A stretch of DNA of 64,000 nt, taken from Methanothermobacter thermautotrophicus (GTDB lineage Archaea; Methanobacteriota; Methanobacteria; Methanobacteriales; Methanothermobacteraceae). A model generated the notes under the pieces. It saw only the letters and a list, made by a program, of their open reading frames with translations, was not told the origin of the DNA and made no database searches. Each line of letters begins with the position of its first letter. Position 1 is the first letter of the stretch. Position numbers and translations under genes: made by a program. The stretch covers positions 310,001 through 374,000 of the forward strand of contig NZ_QKOF01000006.1 of the NCBI RefSeq assembly GCF_014889545.1, in the 5' to 3' direction. Shown piece by piece: positions 39,187 through 48,197 of the stretch.

Positions 39187-40335
39187 TCAGAGGGCCCTCC
39201 TGAATATGGTCTCAACATCTTCACGGGAGGGCTTCACAGGGTTTGTTACAATGCAGGGATCCCTCATGGAGGTCTCTGCAAGGCCGGGTATGTCCTCCTC
39301 CCTGACCCCCAGGTCCCTGAGGGTCATATCGATCCCTAGGTGGGATCTGAACTCTCCAATGTACTCGGTGAGTTCACCGGGCCCTGAACCACTTAGGCCC
39401 ATCGCCCGCGCGATTTCAAGGTACCTTTCAGTGGCTCCAGGGTAGTTGAATTCTATCACATGCTCAAGGAGCAGTGCATTGGCCTCGCCGTGGGGCATGT
39501 CAAGTTTTCCTCCGAGGCTGTGGGCCATTGCATGGACAAGTCCCAGGCTGGCATTTGAGAATGCAAGGCCAGCCTCGAGGCTTGCAAGCATCATAGCCTC
39601 GCGGTACTCCATGTTTTCTGGTTCATCAACGGCAGATGGGAGGCACCTGCCTATGATCCTGATGGCGTCCAGGGCGTTGAGGTCTGTCAGATGGAAGCTC
39701 GCATTGGATACATAGGCCTCGATGGCATGGGCAAGGGCATCCATACCTGTTGCAGCTGTGAGTTTCCTGTCCATGGTGACGGTGGTCTCAGGGTCTATGA
39801 GTGATGCGTCTGGTACCATTGCCTTGCTTATGATGGCAATCTTCACCATCCTGCTGGTGTCGAGGATGATTGCAAACTGGGAGACATCCGCCCCTGTCCC
39901 TGCAGTGGTTGGGATGCATATTATTGGAACCGATGGGGTGGGGATCATATCAACACCCTCAAAGTCAAGCACATGCATCCTGTTTGATACAGCCGCCCCT
40001 ATGGCCTTTGCACAGTCAATGGGGCTTCCACCACCCAGGGCAACTATCATGTTGCATTCCTCGGCATCGAAGACCGCAGCCCCCTCCATGACCTCATGGT
40101 CACGGGGGTTGGGCGTGACATCATCAAAAATGACGTACTCGAGGCCCTCATCATCAAGGGATGAGCCGACATCATCAACAAGGCCAGTCCCCTTTATTAA
40201 TCCCCTGTCGGTCACAAGGAGGACCCTCTCGGCTCCGAGGTTCAGGGCGTATCTCCCAGCAAAAAACCTTGCCCCTTCCCCAAATACGAATTCACTTGTA
40301 ACGAATTTCCTAAGTTCCCCCAACTTCACCACCAC
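39187..40335 (-). CDS. Iron-containing (group III) alcohol dehydrogenase
   Basis: NAD(P)-dependent, metal-dependent dehydrogenase of 382 residues. The nucleotide-binding GGGSPIDCAKAIGAA (about 100-114) and IPTTAGTGADVSQFAII (about 141-157) are present. The iron ligands lie in TGMDALAHAIEAY (about 195-207), VHAMAHSLGG (about 267-276) and MPHGEANALLL (about 280-290). The substrate is not evident. The frame begins with three GTG codons (40335, 40332, 40329); any could be the start. It heads a possible transcript with the histidine kinase. Confidence 0.9.
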   Translation of the reverse strand: MVVKLGELRKFVTSEFVFGEGARFFAGRYALNLGAERVLLVTDRGLIKGTGLVDDVGSSLDDEGLEYVIFDDVTPNPRDHEVMEGAAVFDAEECNMIVALGGGSPIDCAKAIGAAVSNRMHVLDFEGVDMIPTPSVPIICIPTTAGTGADVSQFAIILDTSRMVKIAIISKAMVPDASLIDPETTVTMDRKLTAATGMDALAHAIEAYVSNASFHLTDLNALDAIRIIGRCLPSAVDEPENMEYREAMMLASLEAGLAFSNASLGLVHAMAHSLGGKLDMPHGEANALLLEHVIEFNYPGATERYLEIARAMGLSGSGPGELTEYIGEFRSHLGIDMTLRDLGVREEDIPGLAETSMRDPCIVTNPVKPSREDVETIFRRAL

Positions 40336-40419
40336 AGATCAGAATTAACGCACTTCATTGATGGGGACTCAATACCTTCATCAGTGATGCTATCTTCTAT
40401 AGATATAAGTGGACATATT

Positions 40420-40430
40420 CTTAATATAAA
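40420..40430 (+). promoter_or_regulatory. TATA box of the HIT-protein gene
   Basis: cttaatataaa at 40420-40430 predicts a transcript start near 40446-40450. That makes the in-frame GTGs at 40446/40449 leaderless candidates and favours the TTG at 40458 behind ggtgt. Confidence 0.5.
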
Positions 40431-40457
40431 GCTTGTTAATGATGCGTGGTGTTTCCT

Positions 40458-40934
40458 TTGGCTTCCTGTGAATACTGTGGCCTGGATGGTTACTATGGGC
40501 GTGAGCTTGCCAGAACACGGCACTGGATAATATACCTTGCACCCAGTCAGCGGTACCTTGGAGCATGCGTAGTGGCCCTCAGGAGGAAGTGCAGGGACCT
40601 TTCGGAGCTCTCAGGTGAGGAGTGGGCCGATTTTGCCGGGGTTCTGAGGGGCCTTGAGTCTGCCCTGAGGGAACTTTTCAATCCGGACCTCTTCAACTGG
40701 AGCTGCTTTAAGAACTCTGCCTTCAGATCAGAGGATCCAGACCCCGAGGTGCACTGGCACTTCCATCCAAGGTACCGCAGAAGTGTCAGTTTTGCAGGTG
40801 AAACCTTCATTGACAGGGAGTTTGGTCACATACCCCTCCCCATTGAGGTTAAGGTCCCGGGGCCGGTGATGGATGAACTTGAAGGCATAATGAGGGAGAT
40901 GATAGGTAAGCATCTGTCCTCATGGATTGATTAG
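40458..40934 (+). CDS. HIT-superfamily nucleotide hydrolase/transferase
   Basis: Histidine-triad protein of about 158 residues acting on nucleoside phosphoramidates or dinucleotides. The triad is in EVHWHFHPRYRR (HxHxH, about 98-103), preceded by FNWSCFKNSAFRSEDPDPEV as in archaeal members. A short CxxC (SCEYCG) near the N-terminus may bind zinc. The start is uncertain: TTG 40458 is chosen from the promoter position, with GTG at 40446 or 40449 as alternatives. The M24 peptidase gene follows 25 bases downstream. Confidence 0.88.
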   Translation: MASCEYCGLDGYYGRELARTRHWIIYLAPSQRYLGACVVALRRKCRDLSELSGEEWADFAGVLRGLESALRELFNPDLFNWSCFKNSAFRSEDPDPEVHWHFHPRYRRSVSFAGETFIDREFGHIPLPIEVKVPGPVMDELEGIMREMIGKHLSSWID

Positions 40935-40959
40935 GTAGAATGCATGAAAGGGTGATAGG

Positions 40960-41946
40960 TTGAACAGGATCGAATATGCTCTTGAGAATGTTCATGAGGA
41001 GGGTGAAAGGGCCCTTATAACTGCAAGGGAGAATATATACTACCTCTCTGGATTCATGCCAACAGCCACAGCATTCCTGATCCTTCAGGATGAACCTGCA
41101 CTCCTTGTGAGTGAAATGGATAGAGAATCAGCATTGGCGAAATCCTCTGTTGATGTGAGGACCTTCAGGAGGCTGTCGGATGTGGGTGAATCCCTTGACC
41201 TCAAAGGAGTACTTGTTGAGCCAGCAACCCCTGTGGGCATCCTTGAGAGGCTTGGAATAGGAGGGGACTTCAGGGTCATGGATCCGGTATCAGATCTCCG
41301 GATGGTCAAAGACCGGGAGGAACTTAAAAAAATGGAGGAGGCCCTCAGGATAGCAGAGGACTCATTCAGAAGCCTTGAACTTGTGGGGAGTGAAATTGAA
41401 ATAGCTGCCAGACTGGATTACAGTATGCGTGTAGCTGGTTCTGAGGAGGTCTCCTTTGACACCATAGTGGCATCCTCGGTGAGGTCAAGCATCCCCCATG
41501 CGGTGCCAGCAGCAGAGACAACCGGATCACCGGTACTCATCGACTGGGGGGCTGTAAGGGAAGGCTACCACTCTGACACCACAAGGACAATCGTTGAGGG
41601 TGAAAGGGAACATGAAGTACTTGAAATGGTCCTTGAAGCTAAACGGGCAGGGGTGAGGGCCCTTAAGCCGGGTGCAAGGGCATGTGATGTTGATAGTGCT
41701 GTAAGGGGCGTTATAGAGGAATATGGGTACGGTGAGAACTTCATACACTCGACAGGTCATGGGGTGGGGCTGGATGTCCATGAGAAACCATCCCTGGCAG
41801 CCGGTGATGAGACGATCCTCAGGAGGGGGATGGTCCTGACGGTGGAACCAGGCATATACATCCCTGGCGAGTTCGGGGTGCGGGTTGAGGATATGGTGAT
41901 GGTTGGTGGGGGTGTTATGAACCGCCTGCCTGATGTCCTGGATTGA
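40960..41946 (+). CDS. M24-family Xaa-Pro dipeptidase/aminopeptidase
   Basis: Pita-bread-fold metallopeptidase of 328 residues. The metal ligands are VLIDWGAVREGYHSDTTRT (Asp pair, about 188-206), HSTGHGVGLDVHE (His, about 265-277), TVEPGIYIP (Glu, about 296-304) and GVRVEDMV (Glu, about 308-315). The N-terminal creatinase-like domain is present, favouring prolidase over methionine aminopeptidase. The start is TTG 40960 behind gggtgat. Confidence 0.93.
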   Translation: MNRIEYALENVHEEGERALITARENIYYLSGFMPTATAFLILQDEPALLVSEMDRESALAKSSVDVRTFRRLSDVGESLDLKGVLVEPATPVGILERLGIGGDFRVMDPVSDLRMVKDREELKKMEEALRIAEDSFRSLELVGSEIEIAARLDYSMRVAGSEEVSFDTIVASSVRSSIPHAVPAAETTGSPVLIDWGAVREGYHSDTTRTIVEGEREHEVLEMVLEAKRAGVRALKPGARACDVDSAVRGVIEEYGYGENFIHSTGHGVGLDVHEKPSLAAGDETILRRGMVLTVEPGIYIPGEFGVRVEDMVMVGGGVMNRLPDVLD

Positions 41947-41990
41947 TATGTAGATGCTTATTAACTCTGATGGCTACCTGATCTGGTAAG

Positions 41991-42003
41991 TAATTATAAA
42001 TAA
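41991..42003 (+). promoter_or_regulatory. TATA box of the tadC-like/pilin operon
   Basis: taattataaataa lies 60-73 bases before the ATG at 42064, predicting a leader of about 35 bases that ends in ggtgttgag. Confidence 0.55.
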
Positions 42004-42063
42004 TAGGCGCCAGATAGTTAGTAACATAATTACCTGGATGATCTTCTGGAATGTGGTGTTGAG

Positions 42064-43005
42064 ATGGCAGTACTACCAAGTGCACTGAAACCCTTGAGCG
42101 ATGCCCTTGAGAACATAATACCTGATAGGCTGCTCCTGAGGCTGCAGGAGACCCTGATAAGGACAGGCCTCTATGTAAAGGCATCAGAGATAGTAACCCT
42201 GGCATTCCTTGGAGGGGCCCTCTTCGCGGTTCTCGCATCTGTTGTCGCAGCTCTTATCGGTTTAAACATTATCCTCGCAGTTTTAATAGGATTCTCTCTC
42301 CCATCAATAATGCTGGGTGCATACATTTTTATCATGATGGAGAGGCGCGTTGATGCCATAGAACAGTCAACACCGGACTTCCTGAGGCAGATAGCCTCCC
42401 TCCTGAGGGCAGGTGTGGGACTTGAATCAGCCCTTGAGGATGTGTCCAAACAGGGAGAGGGACCCCTCTATGATGAACTTAAGAGGGCTGTTATTGAGAT
42501 AAAGATTGGTAGAACATTCGATGAGGCCATACTCTCAATGAGCGAGCGCCTGAAGTCAAAAAACCTTGACAGGACCTTCAGAATGATACTTGAGGGCAGA
42601 AGGGCTGGTGGAAGTCTATCAGATGTTATTGAGACTGTTGCAGAGGACCTGAGGGCGGTACTCGCACTTAAGAGGGAGAGGAAGGCCAACGTCATGATGT
42701 CAGTCATGTTCCTTATCGTAGCAGCCATAATCGCAGCGCCCTTCGCCCTGGGGATGATAATGGTCTACTCAGGTTTCATGGAGTCAGTCGGGAAACCAAA
42801 CCCCATACTGGGGGCTGCAAAGATCGCTGCTTCAGGCTACATAATAATACACTCCATAATAGCAGGGCTCCTGATAGGCATCATAATGTATGGGAGTGCA
42901 AGGAAGGGTGTTAAATTCGCTGTTCCGCTTTCCATAATGGCATATGCAATATTCTATGTGATAGGAAGTTTCGGAATGACACTTGTAAGTAGCATGGCAC
43001 CATAG
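42064..43005 (+). CDS. Type II secretion/TadC-like pilus membrane platform protein
   Basis: Membrane platform protein of the T2SF family, which works with a secretion ATPase to assemble type IV-like pili. A GspF domain lies at about 95-225 ([56 protein letters not shown]). Hydrophobic pairs sit near 42-85 and at 220-310. The 313-residue length and single GspF domain are TadC-like. No TadA ATPase or prepilin peptidase gene is in the window, so these must be encoded elsewhere. The pilin-like gene begins 12 bases downstream. Confidence 0.9.
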   Translation: MAVLPSALKPLSDALENIIPDRLLLRLQETLIRTGLYVKASEIVTLAFLGGALFAVLASVVAALIGLNIILAVLIGFSLPSIMLGAYIFIMMERRVDAIEQSTPDFLRQIASLLRAGVGLESALEDVSKQGEGPLYDELKRAVIEIKIGRTFDEAILSMSERLKSKNLDRTFRMILEGRRAGGSLSDVIETVAEDLRAVLALKRERKANVMMSVMFLIVAAIIAAPFALGMIMVYSGFMESVGKPNPILGAAKIAASGYIIIHSIIAGLLIGIIMYGSARKGVKFAVPLSIMAYAIFYVIGSFGMTLVSSMAP

Positions 43006-43017
43006 GAGGTTAAGGCT

Positions 43018-43209
43018 TTGTTTGAAGTAATTGCCGATGAATCAGGTCAGGGATCCGCTGAACTCATACTTGTATTCGGGGGTATAATAGTCATCGTAAC
43101 AGTGGCGGTTGTATGGTACCGTAACTATGTCAGGGGATCTGAAACAGCCATGAACTCTGATGTCCAGAATGTTACAAACTCGATAAAGGGACTTAAGAGC
43201 AAGTTCTAG
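43018..43209 (+). CDS. Small pilin with class III signal peptide
   Basis: A 63-residue protein with the archaeal class III signal motif: G10-QGSAEL (residues 11-16), immediately followed by a hydrophobic stretch LILVFGGIIVIVTVAVVWY. EppA-type peptidases cut before the Gln, leaving a mature chain of 53 residues. The pre-segment MFEVIADESG is unusually acidic; most have basic residues. The TTG start follows aggaggt. It pairs with the TadC-like gene, so a short pilus or adhesion fibre is likely. Confidence 0.88.
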   Translation: MFEVIADESGQGSAELILVFGGIIVIVTVAVVWYRNYVRGSETAMNSDVQNVTNSIKGLKSKF

Positions 43210-43245
43210 GATGCTCTCATCATTTCTGGTGGGGTGTTTTTCAGT

Positions 43246-44658
43246 ATGGAGATGATTATTGATGGTGAAGGGGCTGGAGGAGATAGAATCTTCACAGTCA
43301 GGAACCCCTTCAATGGGGATGAGGTGGATACAGTTCCACTTGCGGGTCGAAATGATGTTGAGAGGGCCATCATGGCGGCCCACCGGGCCAGGGATGCAAT
43401 GGCTGACCTATCGGCCAGGAAGATATCTGAGAAACTCTATGACGTTGCGGATGAACTGAAGGCAGAGATGGATGGGTTTGCAAGGCTGATAACCCTTGAG
43501 TCAGGTAAACCCATAAGGTTCTCACGTGACGAGGTTAAGAGGTCAGTTGAAACTGCCCGGCTGTGTGCAGAGGAGGCAGGAAGGCTCTACGGTGAATCCA
43601 TCCCCATGGATGCGGGTATAGGTGGAAGGGGCCTCCTGGGCTTCACTCTCAGGATACCCCTGGGGGTTGTGGCTGCGATAACCCCCTTCAACTATCCCCT
43701 CAACCTTGCAATACACAAGGTTGGAGCGGCCCTTGCAGCAGGCAACACCACGATCCTGAAGCCATCCCTTGAGGCCCCCCTATCTGCACTGAAGCTTGCA
43801 TGGATCCTCAGCCAGCACTTCCCGGCTGGCGCTGTTAACGCTGTAACAGGGAGGGGCTCAGAGGTGGGGGATGTTATCATCGACAGCCCCCTCATTGATA
43901 AGATAAGCTTCACTGGAAGTGTTGAGGTTGGGAGGTACATATCTGGAAGGGCCTCCATGAAGAGGGTTACACTTGAACTGGGAGGCAATGACCCCCTAAT
44001 TGTTATGGATGACGCTGATGTTGACTCTGCAGTGGAGGCCGCTGCGAGGGGCTCCTACCTCTACTCTGGACAGGTCTGCATAGCTGTTAAGCGGATGATA
44101 GTCCATGAGGACGTGGCCGACGAGTTCGCAGATAAGCTCGTGGATAGAACGAAGGGGTTGAGGGCTGGAGACCCCATGGATATGGGAACCGATGTGGGCC
44201 CCCTGATAAATGAGGGTGCTGCCAGGGAGGTTGAGAGGGTTATCCTGGCTGCGGTTGAGGATGGAGCCGAGCTCCTCTGTGGCGGTTCAAGGAGGGGTAA
44301 CTTTGTTGAACCCACCGTGCTGGACCGTGTGCTGCCAGGGATGGAGGTTGTTGAAAGGGAAACCTTTGGCCCGGTATCCCCGATAATAAGGTTTGCAGAT
44401 GCTGATGAGGCCATAGAAATTGCCAACGGGACCTGCTATGCCCTCCAGGCAGGTGTCTTCACAGAGAACATAAGGACAGCCCTGAGGATGGCCACTGAAA
44501 TTGAGGCCGGCACAGTTCTTGTAAACAAGCAGCCCACCTTCCGGGTTGACCACATGCCCTTCGGCGGATTCAAGTGCAGTGGGATGGGTAAGGAGGGTGT
44601 GAAGTACGCAATAAGGGACATGACACGCACAAAGCTGATAGTGCTCAATGGAAACTGA
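43246..44658 (+). CDS. cofA: Aldehyde dehydrogenase, probable lactaldehyde dehydrogenase of F420 synthesis
   Basis: NAD(P)-dependent aldehyde dehydrogenase, closest to archaeal CofA, which makes L-lactate for the F420 side chain. TPFNYPLNLAIHKVGAALAAGNT (about 145-167) binds the cofactor. The general base is in LELGGNDP (Glu about 240) and the nucleophile in YSGQVCIAVKR (Cys about 274). The C-terminal MPFGGFKCSGMGKEG is standard. ATG 43246 follows a G-rich site; a GTG at 43234 is possible. The product is 470 residues. Succinate-semialdehyde or glyceraldehyde-3-phosphate oxidation are alternatives. Confidence 0.85.
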   Translation: MEMIIDGEGAGGDRIFTVRNPFNGDEVDTVPLAGRNDVERAIMAAHRARDAMADLSARKISEKLYDVADELKAEMDGFARLITLESGKPIRFSRDEVKRSVETARLCAEEAGRLYGESIPMDAGIGGRGLLGFTLRIPLGVVAAITPFNYPLNLAIHKVGAALAAGNTTILKPSLEAPLSALKLAWILSQHFPAGAVNAVTGRGSEVGDVIIDSPLIDKISFTGSVEVGRYISGRASMKRVTLELGGNDPLIVMDDADVDSAVEAAARGSYLYSGQVCIAVKRMIVHEDVADEFADKLVDRTKGLRAGDPMDMGTDVGPLINEGAAREVERVILAAVEDGAELLCGGSRRGNFVEPTVLDRVLPGMEVVERETFGPVSPIIRFADADEAIEIANGTCYALQAGVFTENIRTALRMATEIEAGTVLVNKQPTFRVDHMPFGGFKCSGMGKEGVKYAIRDMTRTKLIVLNGN

Positions 44659-45095
44659 TTCAATCCACTGTGATCCCTCATTTTAATTCTGAAATATATT
44701 GAATGAATTCATATCAGATCCTAAGGATTAATATGGGATATAACGGTGTTCATGCCATCATGAATCCGCAATACCTGGATGAACGGCCCTGAGCCATCCA
44801 AAGCTTTTAATAAAAAAATCCTATTTACTTATTTTTTAATAAAAAAAATGGCACTTCGAATTTGAATTAATTTGATTCATAAGAACATTCTAAATAGATT
44901 TAAGAATTTATAGTATGCTATTTCTAAACTAAGGGAGCTAAAATTGATTTTTAGATATACTTAACATTGTTGTCCATATATAACTTCATAATAAAATAAA
45001 CTATTAGATTTAAATTTTATGATTTTAATTATTTCAAAAAATTTTTATATAAAGTATATCAATCTAAAATTGAAAAATAATGTGGAGGTGAAACA
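44659..45095 (+). other. AT-rich intergenic region with terminators and promoter
   Basis: A 437-base gap with no ORF I would call. From about 44800 on it is strikingly AT-rich. Two copies of ttttaataaaaaaa (about 44805-44818 and 44834-44847) look like duplicated terminators of the upstream gene. At the 3' end a TATA box, tttatataaa (45044-45053), precedes the surface-protein gene by 43 bases. Confidence 0.6.
45044..45053 (+). promoter_or_regulatory. TATA box of the surface-protein gene
   Basis: tttatataaa fits the methanogen consensus. The predicted start is near 45076, just before the strong gtggaggtga ribosome-binding site (45081-45090). Confidence 0.65.
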
Positions 45096-46280
45096 TTGAA
45101 AGATAAATATATTGTGCTACCGTTACTGGTCCTGCTTGCATTTGCCGCAGGTATTTCAGGTGCATCAGCAGCAGCTATACCCGCCAATGCTGTTAACCTG
45201 ACAATGCACCAGAACGCATCGGACCCCACGCAGATAATCGTTGACGTTAACTACAGTGATGACCTTCAGGACGTTGATCCTACAGTAGCAGTTGATGCAA
45301 AGCTTGAACTCCTTGAGGGTAACATCACAGGATCAACCATAAATTGGTACTACACGGGTGACCTCAGCGGACCCTCAGCAAGTTACACAGTACCGGAAGA
45401 TGTTCAGACCGTCTGGCTCAGCTCCTTCACAGGTGCACCTGTACCCCAGGGGGCAGCAAAGCTCTACATGGAGGATGGAAGGAGTTACAGATGGCTCTTC
45501 GTCGTTGAGAATGCAACCGGTAAGGTCTTCAAGGTAAGGGCAAGTTCAGTGGCATTCCAGCTTAATTCAACCGGCGGAATTGAGAATGAAACTACACTGG
45601 CCAGCACCAACCTCACAGTGGACCTGCAACCACACTTCGAACTCTCAAACCTCACAGTTAACCCCATAAATGGCAGCGCACCCCTCAACGTGACAGTAAA
45701 GGTTAACGTCACAAACACTGGTGTTGCAGGGGACTACACAGCTGAGCTTAAGATCAACGGTGAGGTGAAGGAAAGCAGGGAAGTGACCCTTGGCACAGGA
45801 GAAACCGAAGAAGTGGAATTCACATGCGAGCTGCCAGCAGGACTCTACACCATTACCGTGGGCGACCTCACACCAGTGACAGTCACATCAACACCAGCAG
45901 CACCATCTGCAAGCCCTGCATCAGGAATATACCGCAACAATGTCACTGTGACACTCACAGGCCCTGCAAACTCAACAATATACTACACAACCGATGGCTC
46001 AACACCAACGGTCAACAGCACAAGGTACACAGTGCCACTGTTTCTAAACAAATCAACAACACTTCGATTCATGGCAGTTGTTAACGGCGCATCATCAGCG
46101 ATATCCTCAGCAAGCTACACAATCATGAAGCCGGTGACCCTCACCTACTATGTCAAGGAGAAGGTGAAGAAGTGGTACAAGAAGTGGTACAGGTACCGCG
46201 GTAAATGGAGATACAAGTGGAGATACTACTGGACCTACAGGTACGTTAAGAGGACATCCAGCTACTGGCAGGTAGCATAA
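45096..46280 (+). CDS. Secreted surface protein with CARDB and chitobiase-like domains and a Trp/Tyr/Lys/Arg-rich tail
   Basis: A 394-residue exported protein. The signal peptide is residues 1-26 (LLVLLAFAAGISGASAAA). A Thr/Asn-rich N-terminal region, a CARDB-like Ig domain (about 170-260), and a chitobiase/hexosaminidase C-terminal-like beta domain (about 270-345; IYYTTDGSTPT) follow. The last 41 residues are extreme: 15 Lys/Arg and 15 Trp/Tyr, e.g. KKWYKKWYRYRGKWRY. Many N-x-S/T sites suggest glycosylation. The tail may bind the pseudomurein wall or an acidic polymer. The TTG start has an excellent site (gtggaggtga). Function unknown. Confidence 0.85.
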   Translation: MKDKYIVLPLLVLLAFAAGISGASAAAIPANAVNLTMHQNASDPTQIIVDVNYSDDLQDVDPTVAVDAKLELLEGNITGSTINWYYTGDLSGPSASYTVPEDVQTVWLSSFTGAPVPQGAAKLYMEDGRSYRWLFVVENATGKVFKVRASSVAFQLNSTGGIENETTLASTNLTVDLQPHFELSNLTVNPINGSAPLNVTVKVNVTNTGVAGDYTAELKINGEVKESREVTLGTGETEEVEFTCELPAGLYTITVGDLTPVTVTSTPAAPSASPASGIYRNNVTVTLTGPANSTIYYTTDGSTPTVNSTRYTVPLFLNKSTTLRFMAVVNGASSAISSASYTIMKPVTLTYYVKEKVKKWYKKWYRYRGKWRYKWRYYWTYRYVKRTSSYWQVA

Positions 46281-46283
46281 ACC

Positions 46284-46304
46284 CATTCCACTTTTATTTT
46301 TTTA
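46284..46304 (+). terminator. T-rich terminator of the surface-protein gene
   Basis: cttttatttttttaat lies within 25 bases of the stop codon. Confidence 0.5.
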
Positions 46305-46401
46305 ATATACCAGTATCCACCACTTTTTGAATATTCACCAGCTGCATGAAATTCCTTTCCTCAACAGAAAGCGTATTAATCAGCTCCCATAAACTACTAC
46401 C

Positions 46402-47318
46402 ATGGATGAACATGGAAGATGCATGCTCTGCGAGTGGAGGTGCGGTGCAAATCGAAGGGATGGTGAAAGGGGCGTGTGCGGCGCATCAGAGACTGAAATA
46501 GCCTATACATCCGTCTCAGAAACCCTCAGAAGTTATTCAGTGACACTACTCTGCTGCCCATTCAGGTGCGCCTACTGTAACGCCTACCGTATATCCCAGT
46601 ACCCCCAGTCTGGCTGGATCTACAGGGGACACATTGAACCAGAGGAACTTGCACTTGAGGCCATCAGCGTGATTGAATCACATGGGCACATTTCCAATCT
46701 CAGCTTCACAGGGGGAGAACCATCCATACACACTCCCTACATTGAGGAAATGGTAAGGCGAGTAAAGGAAGAAATTGATGTTAGTGTTATCCTCGCAACA
46801 AATGGATTCTCAACCCTGGAGCATTAAGGAGGCTCATAAGATTAGCATCCCTCTTCAGCTTTGAGATAAAGGCCCTTTCAGATGAACTTCACAGGAACCT
46901 CACCGGAGCACCAGCGGGACCGGTACTCCGAAACGCAGCCCACCTTGCAGAAACTTCCAAAAAAAGGATAAGGGTTTTCAGGACGTTGGTGATCCCTGGA
47001 ATCAATGACCACGAGATCCCTGAAATAGCAGCCTTCATAGCCTCCATTGACCGGAGATACCCTACAGTCTCATAGGATTCAGACCGAACTTCATGCTCTA
47101 CTACCACAGGGGCCCGGACAGAGAGCTGATGGAGAGACTCGTTGAGGACTGCAGGGCAGAGGGACTTGAGAGTTGACTATTCAGGACACTACCCCACCTA
47201 TGAGCTGAAACTTGAGGACAGATTTTGAGGACAGATTGATGGATGCCGGTTGCAGAACCCCAAGAGACTGTGGCAGCTGCAGCGGCGTTTGCAGGGCGGT
47301 AATAAGGGAACCCTTGAG
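46402..47318 (+). pseudogene. Frameshifted radical SAM protein gene
   Basis: The 5' part (46402-46827, 141 codons) encodes an N-terminal four-Cys region (CMLCEWRCG...GVCGA) and the radical SAM cluster motif CPFRCAYC (CxxxCxxC), then FTGGEPS, as in PFL-activase-like enzymes. It stops at TAA 46825. The homologous chain continues in another frame from 46821 (ALRRLIRLAS...IPGINDHEIPE), shifts again near 47065-47075 to reach GFRPNFMLYYHRGPD, again near 47170 (RVDYSGHYPTYEL), and again at a 13-base tandem duplication (47212-47237) before a last CGSCSGVC. Four or more lesions in one gene indicate decay. The end is approximate. Confidence 0.85.
47212..47237. repeat. Perfect 13-bp tandem duplication in the radical SAM pseudogene
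   Basis: ttgaggacagatt occurs twice back to back (47212-47224, 47225-47237). Thirteen bases shift the frame by one, and removing a copy restores LEDRLMDAGCRTPRDCGSC, so it is one of the inactivating lesions. Confidence 0.95.
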
Positions 47319-47320
47319 GG

Positions 47321-48043
47321 TTAACTCTTCAGGAACTCCTCAACAAGGTTTCGGGTTTCGTTAAGGGCCTCCAGGGGTATCCCCCTGGGTATTTCACCTG
47401 GTTCCCCTTCAACATCCCTCAGAACGCCATCAACACCGAGGAACATCCCCTCGCTTGTCACGCCCATGAAGTTCTGCGGGGGTAGGAGGGCCACAGCGAC
47501 ACGGTCCTTCTCACGGACATCAGGGTCATTGGTGACGACCTTTATGGACCTACCACCAGCATTCACGTTGCACACCTGCAGCTTATCTGCTGATGGGTGT
47601 CCACCGACGCTCATGACCTCACCGGCAATTATGTCAACTGCGATGACAGGGTCAGATATTTTTCCGAGCATGAGCCTCCTGTCAAGGTTTCCAAGGGTGT
47701 TCAGGGAGAAGCGCACCCTTGCAATGTTCTCCTCAACTTTCTCCCTCTCCTCACGTGGGGCCTCCTCAAGGAACCTCCGGCTCCAGTCCTCACCGCCCAG
47801 GGCCTCAACTATCTCCTCAACCTTCTCCCTGATCCCGGTGACCTCGGGACTTGAGGCGAGGTCCTCCGGTTCCATGTAGGAATAGGTGAGGCCCTGAAGT
47901 ATCCTCTCGATTTCACTGGCAGCCTGAAGGGCGGCCTTCTTCTTCCACTGTCCCCTGAATCCCCCGGATTCAAGGGTTCTCCTGAAGAGGTCAACTGCCT
48001 TAACTGCAACCATGAGCCTGTAATCCTTACTGGTATCCCACAT
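47321..48043 (-). CDS. tRNA-binding (EMAP-II/OB-fold) domain protein
   Basis: A 240-residue archaeal protein whose C-terminal half is a tRNA-binding domain like that of MetRS C-terminus, PheT and EMAP-II: IAGEVMSVGGHPSADKLQVCNVNAGGRSIKVVTND (about 139-173). VAVALLPPQNFMGVTSEGMFLG (about 181-202) is the typical OB-fold end. The N-terminal half is helical and charged (WKKKAALQAASEIERIL). No catalytic domain is attached, so it is probably an aminoacyl-tRNA synthetase cofactor or tRNA chaperone. ATG 48043 is preferred; the frame extends to 48061. Confidence 0.88.
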   Translation of the reverse strand: MWDTSKDYRLMVAVKAVDLFRRTLESGGFRGQWKKKAALQAASEIERILQGLTYSYMEPEDLASSPEVTGIREKVEEIVEALGGEDWSRRFLEEAPREEREKVEENIARVRFSLNTLGNLDRRLMLGKISDPVIAVDIIAGEVMSVGGHPSADKLQVCNVNAGGRSIKVVTNDPDVREKDRVAVALLPPQNFMGVTSEGMFLGVDGVLRDVEGEPGEIPRGIPLEALNETRNLVEEFLKS

Positions 48044-48197
48044 TCCAATCACTATCCACAATCATGAAGAAACGGCCTCTTTTCTGCCGCTGCACTGATC
48101 TATTATTTCCCTATAAGTATTTAAGCTATAAACAATAATATTAAGCAACAGTAGGGTTATGCAGTGGAGCCCCTGTTAACTGTCTGGTGGTGGAAAA

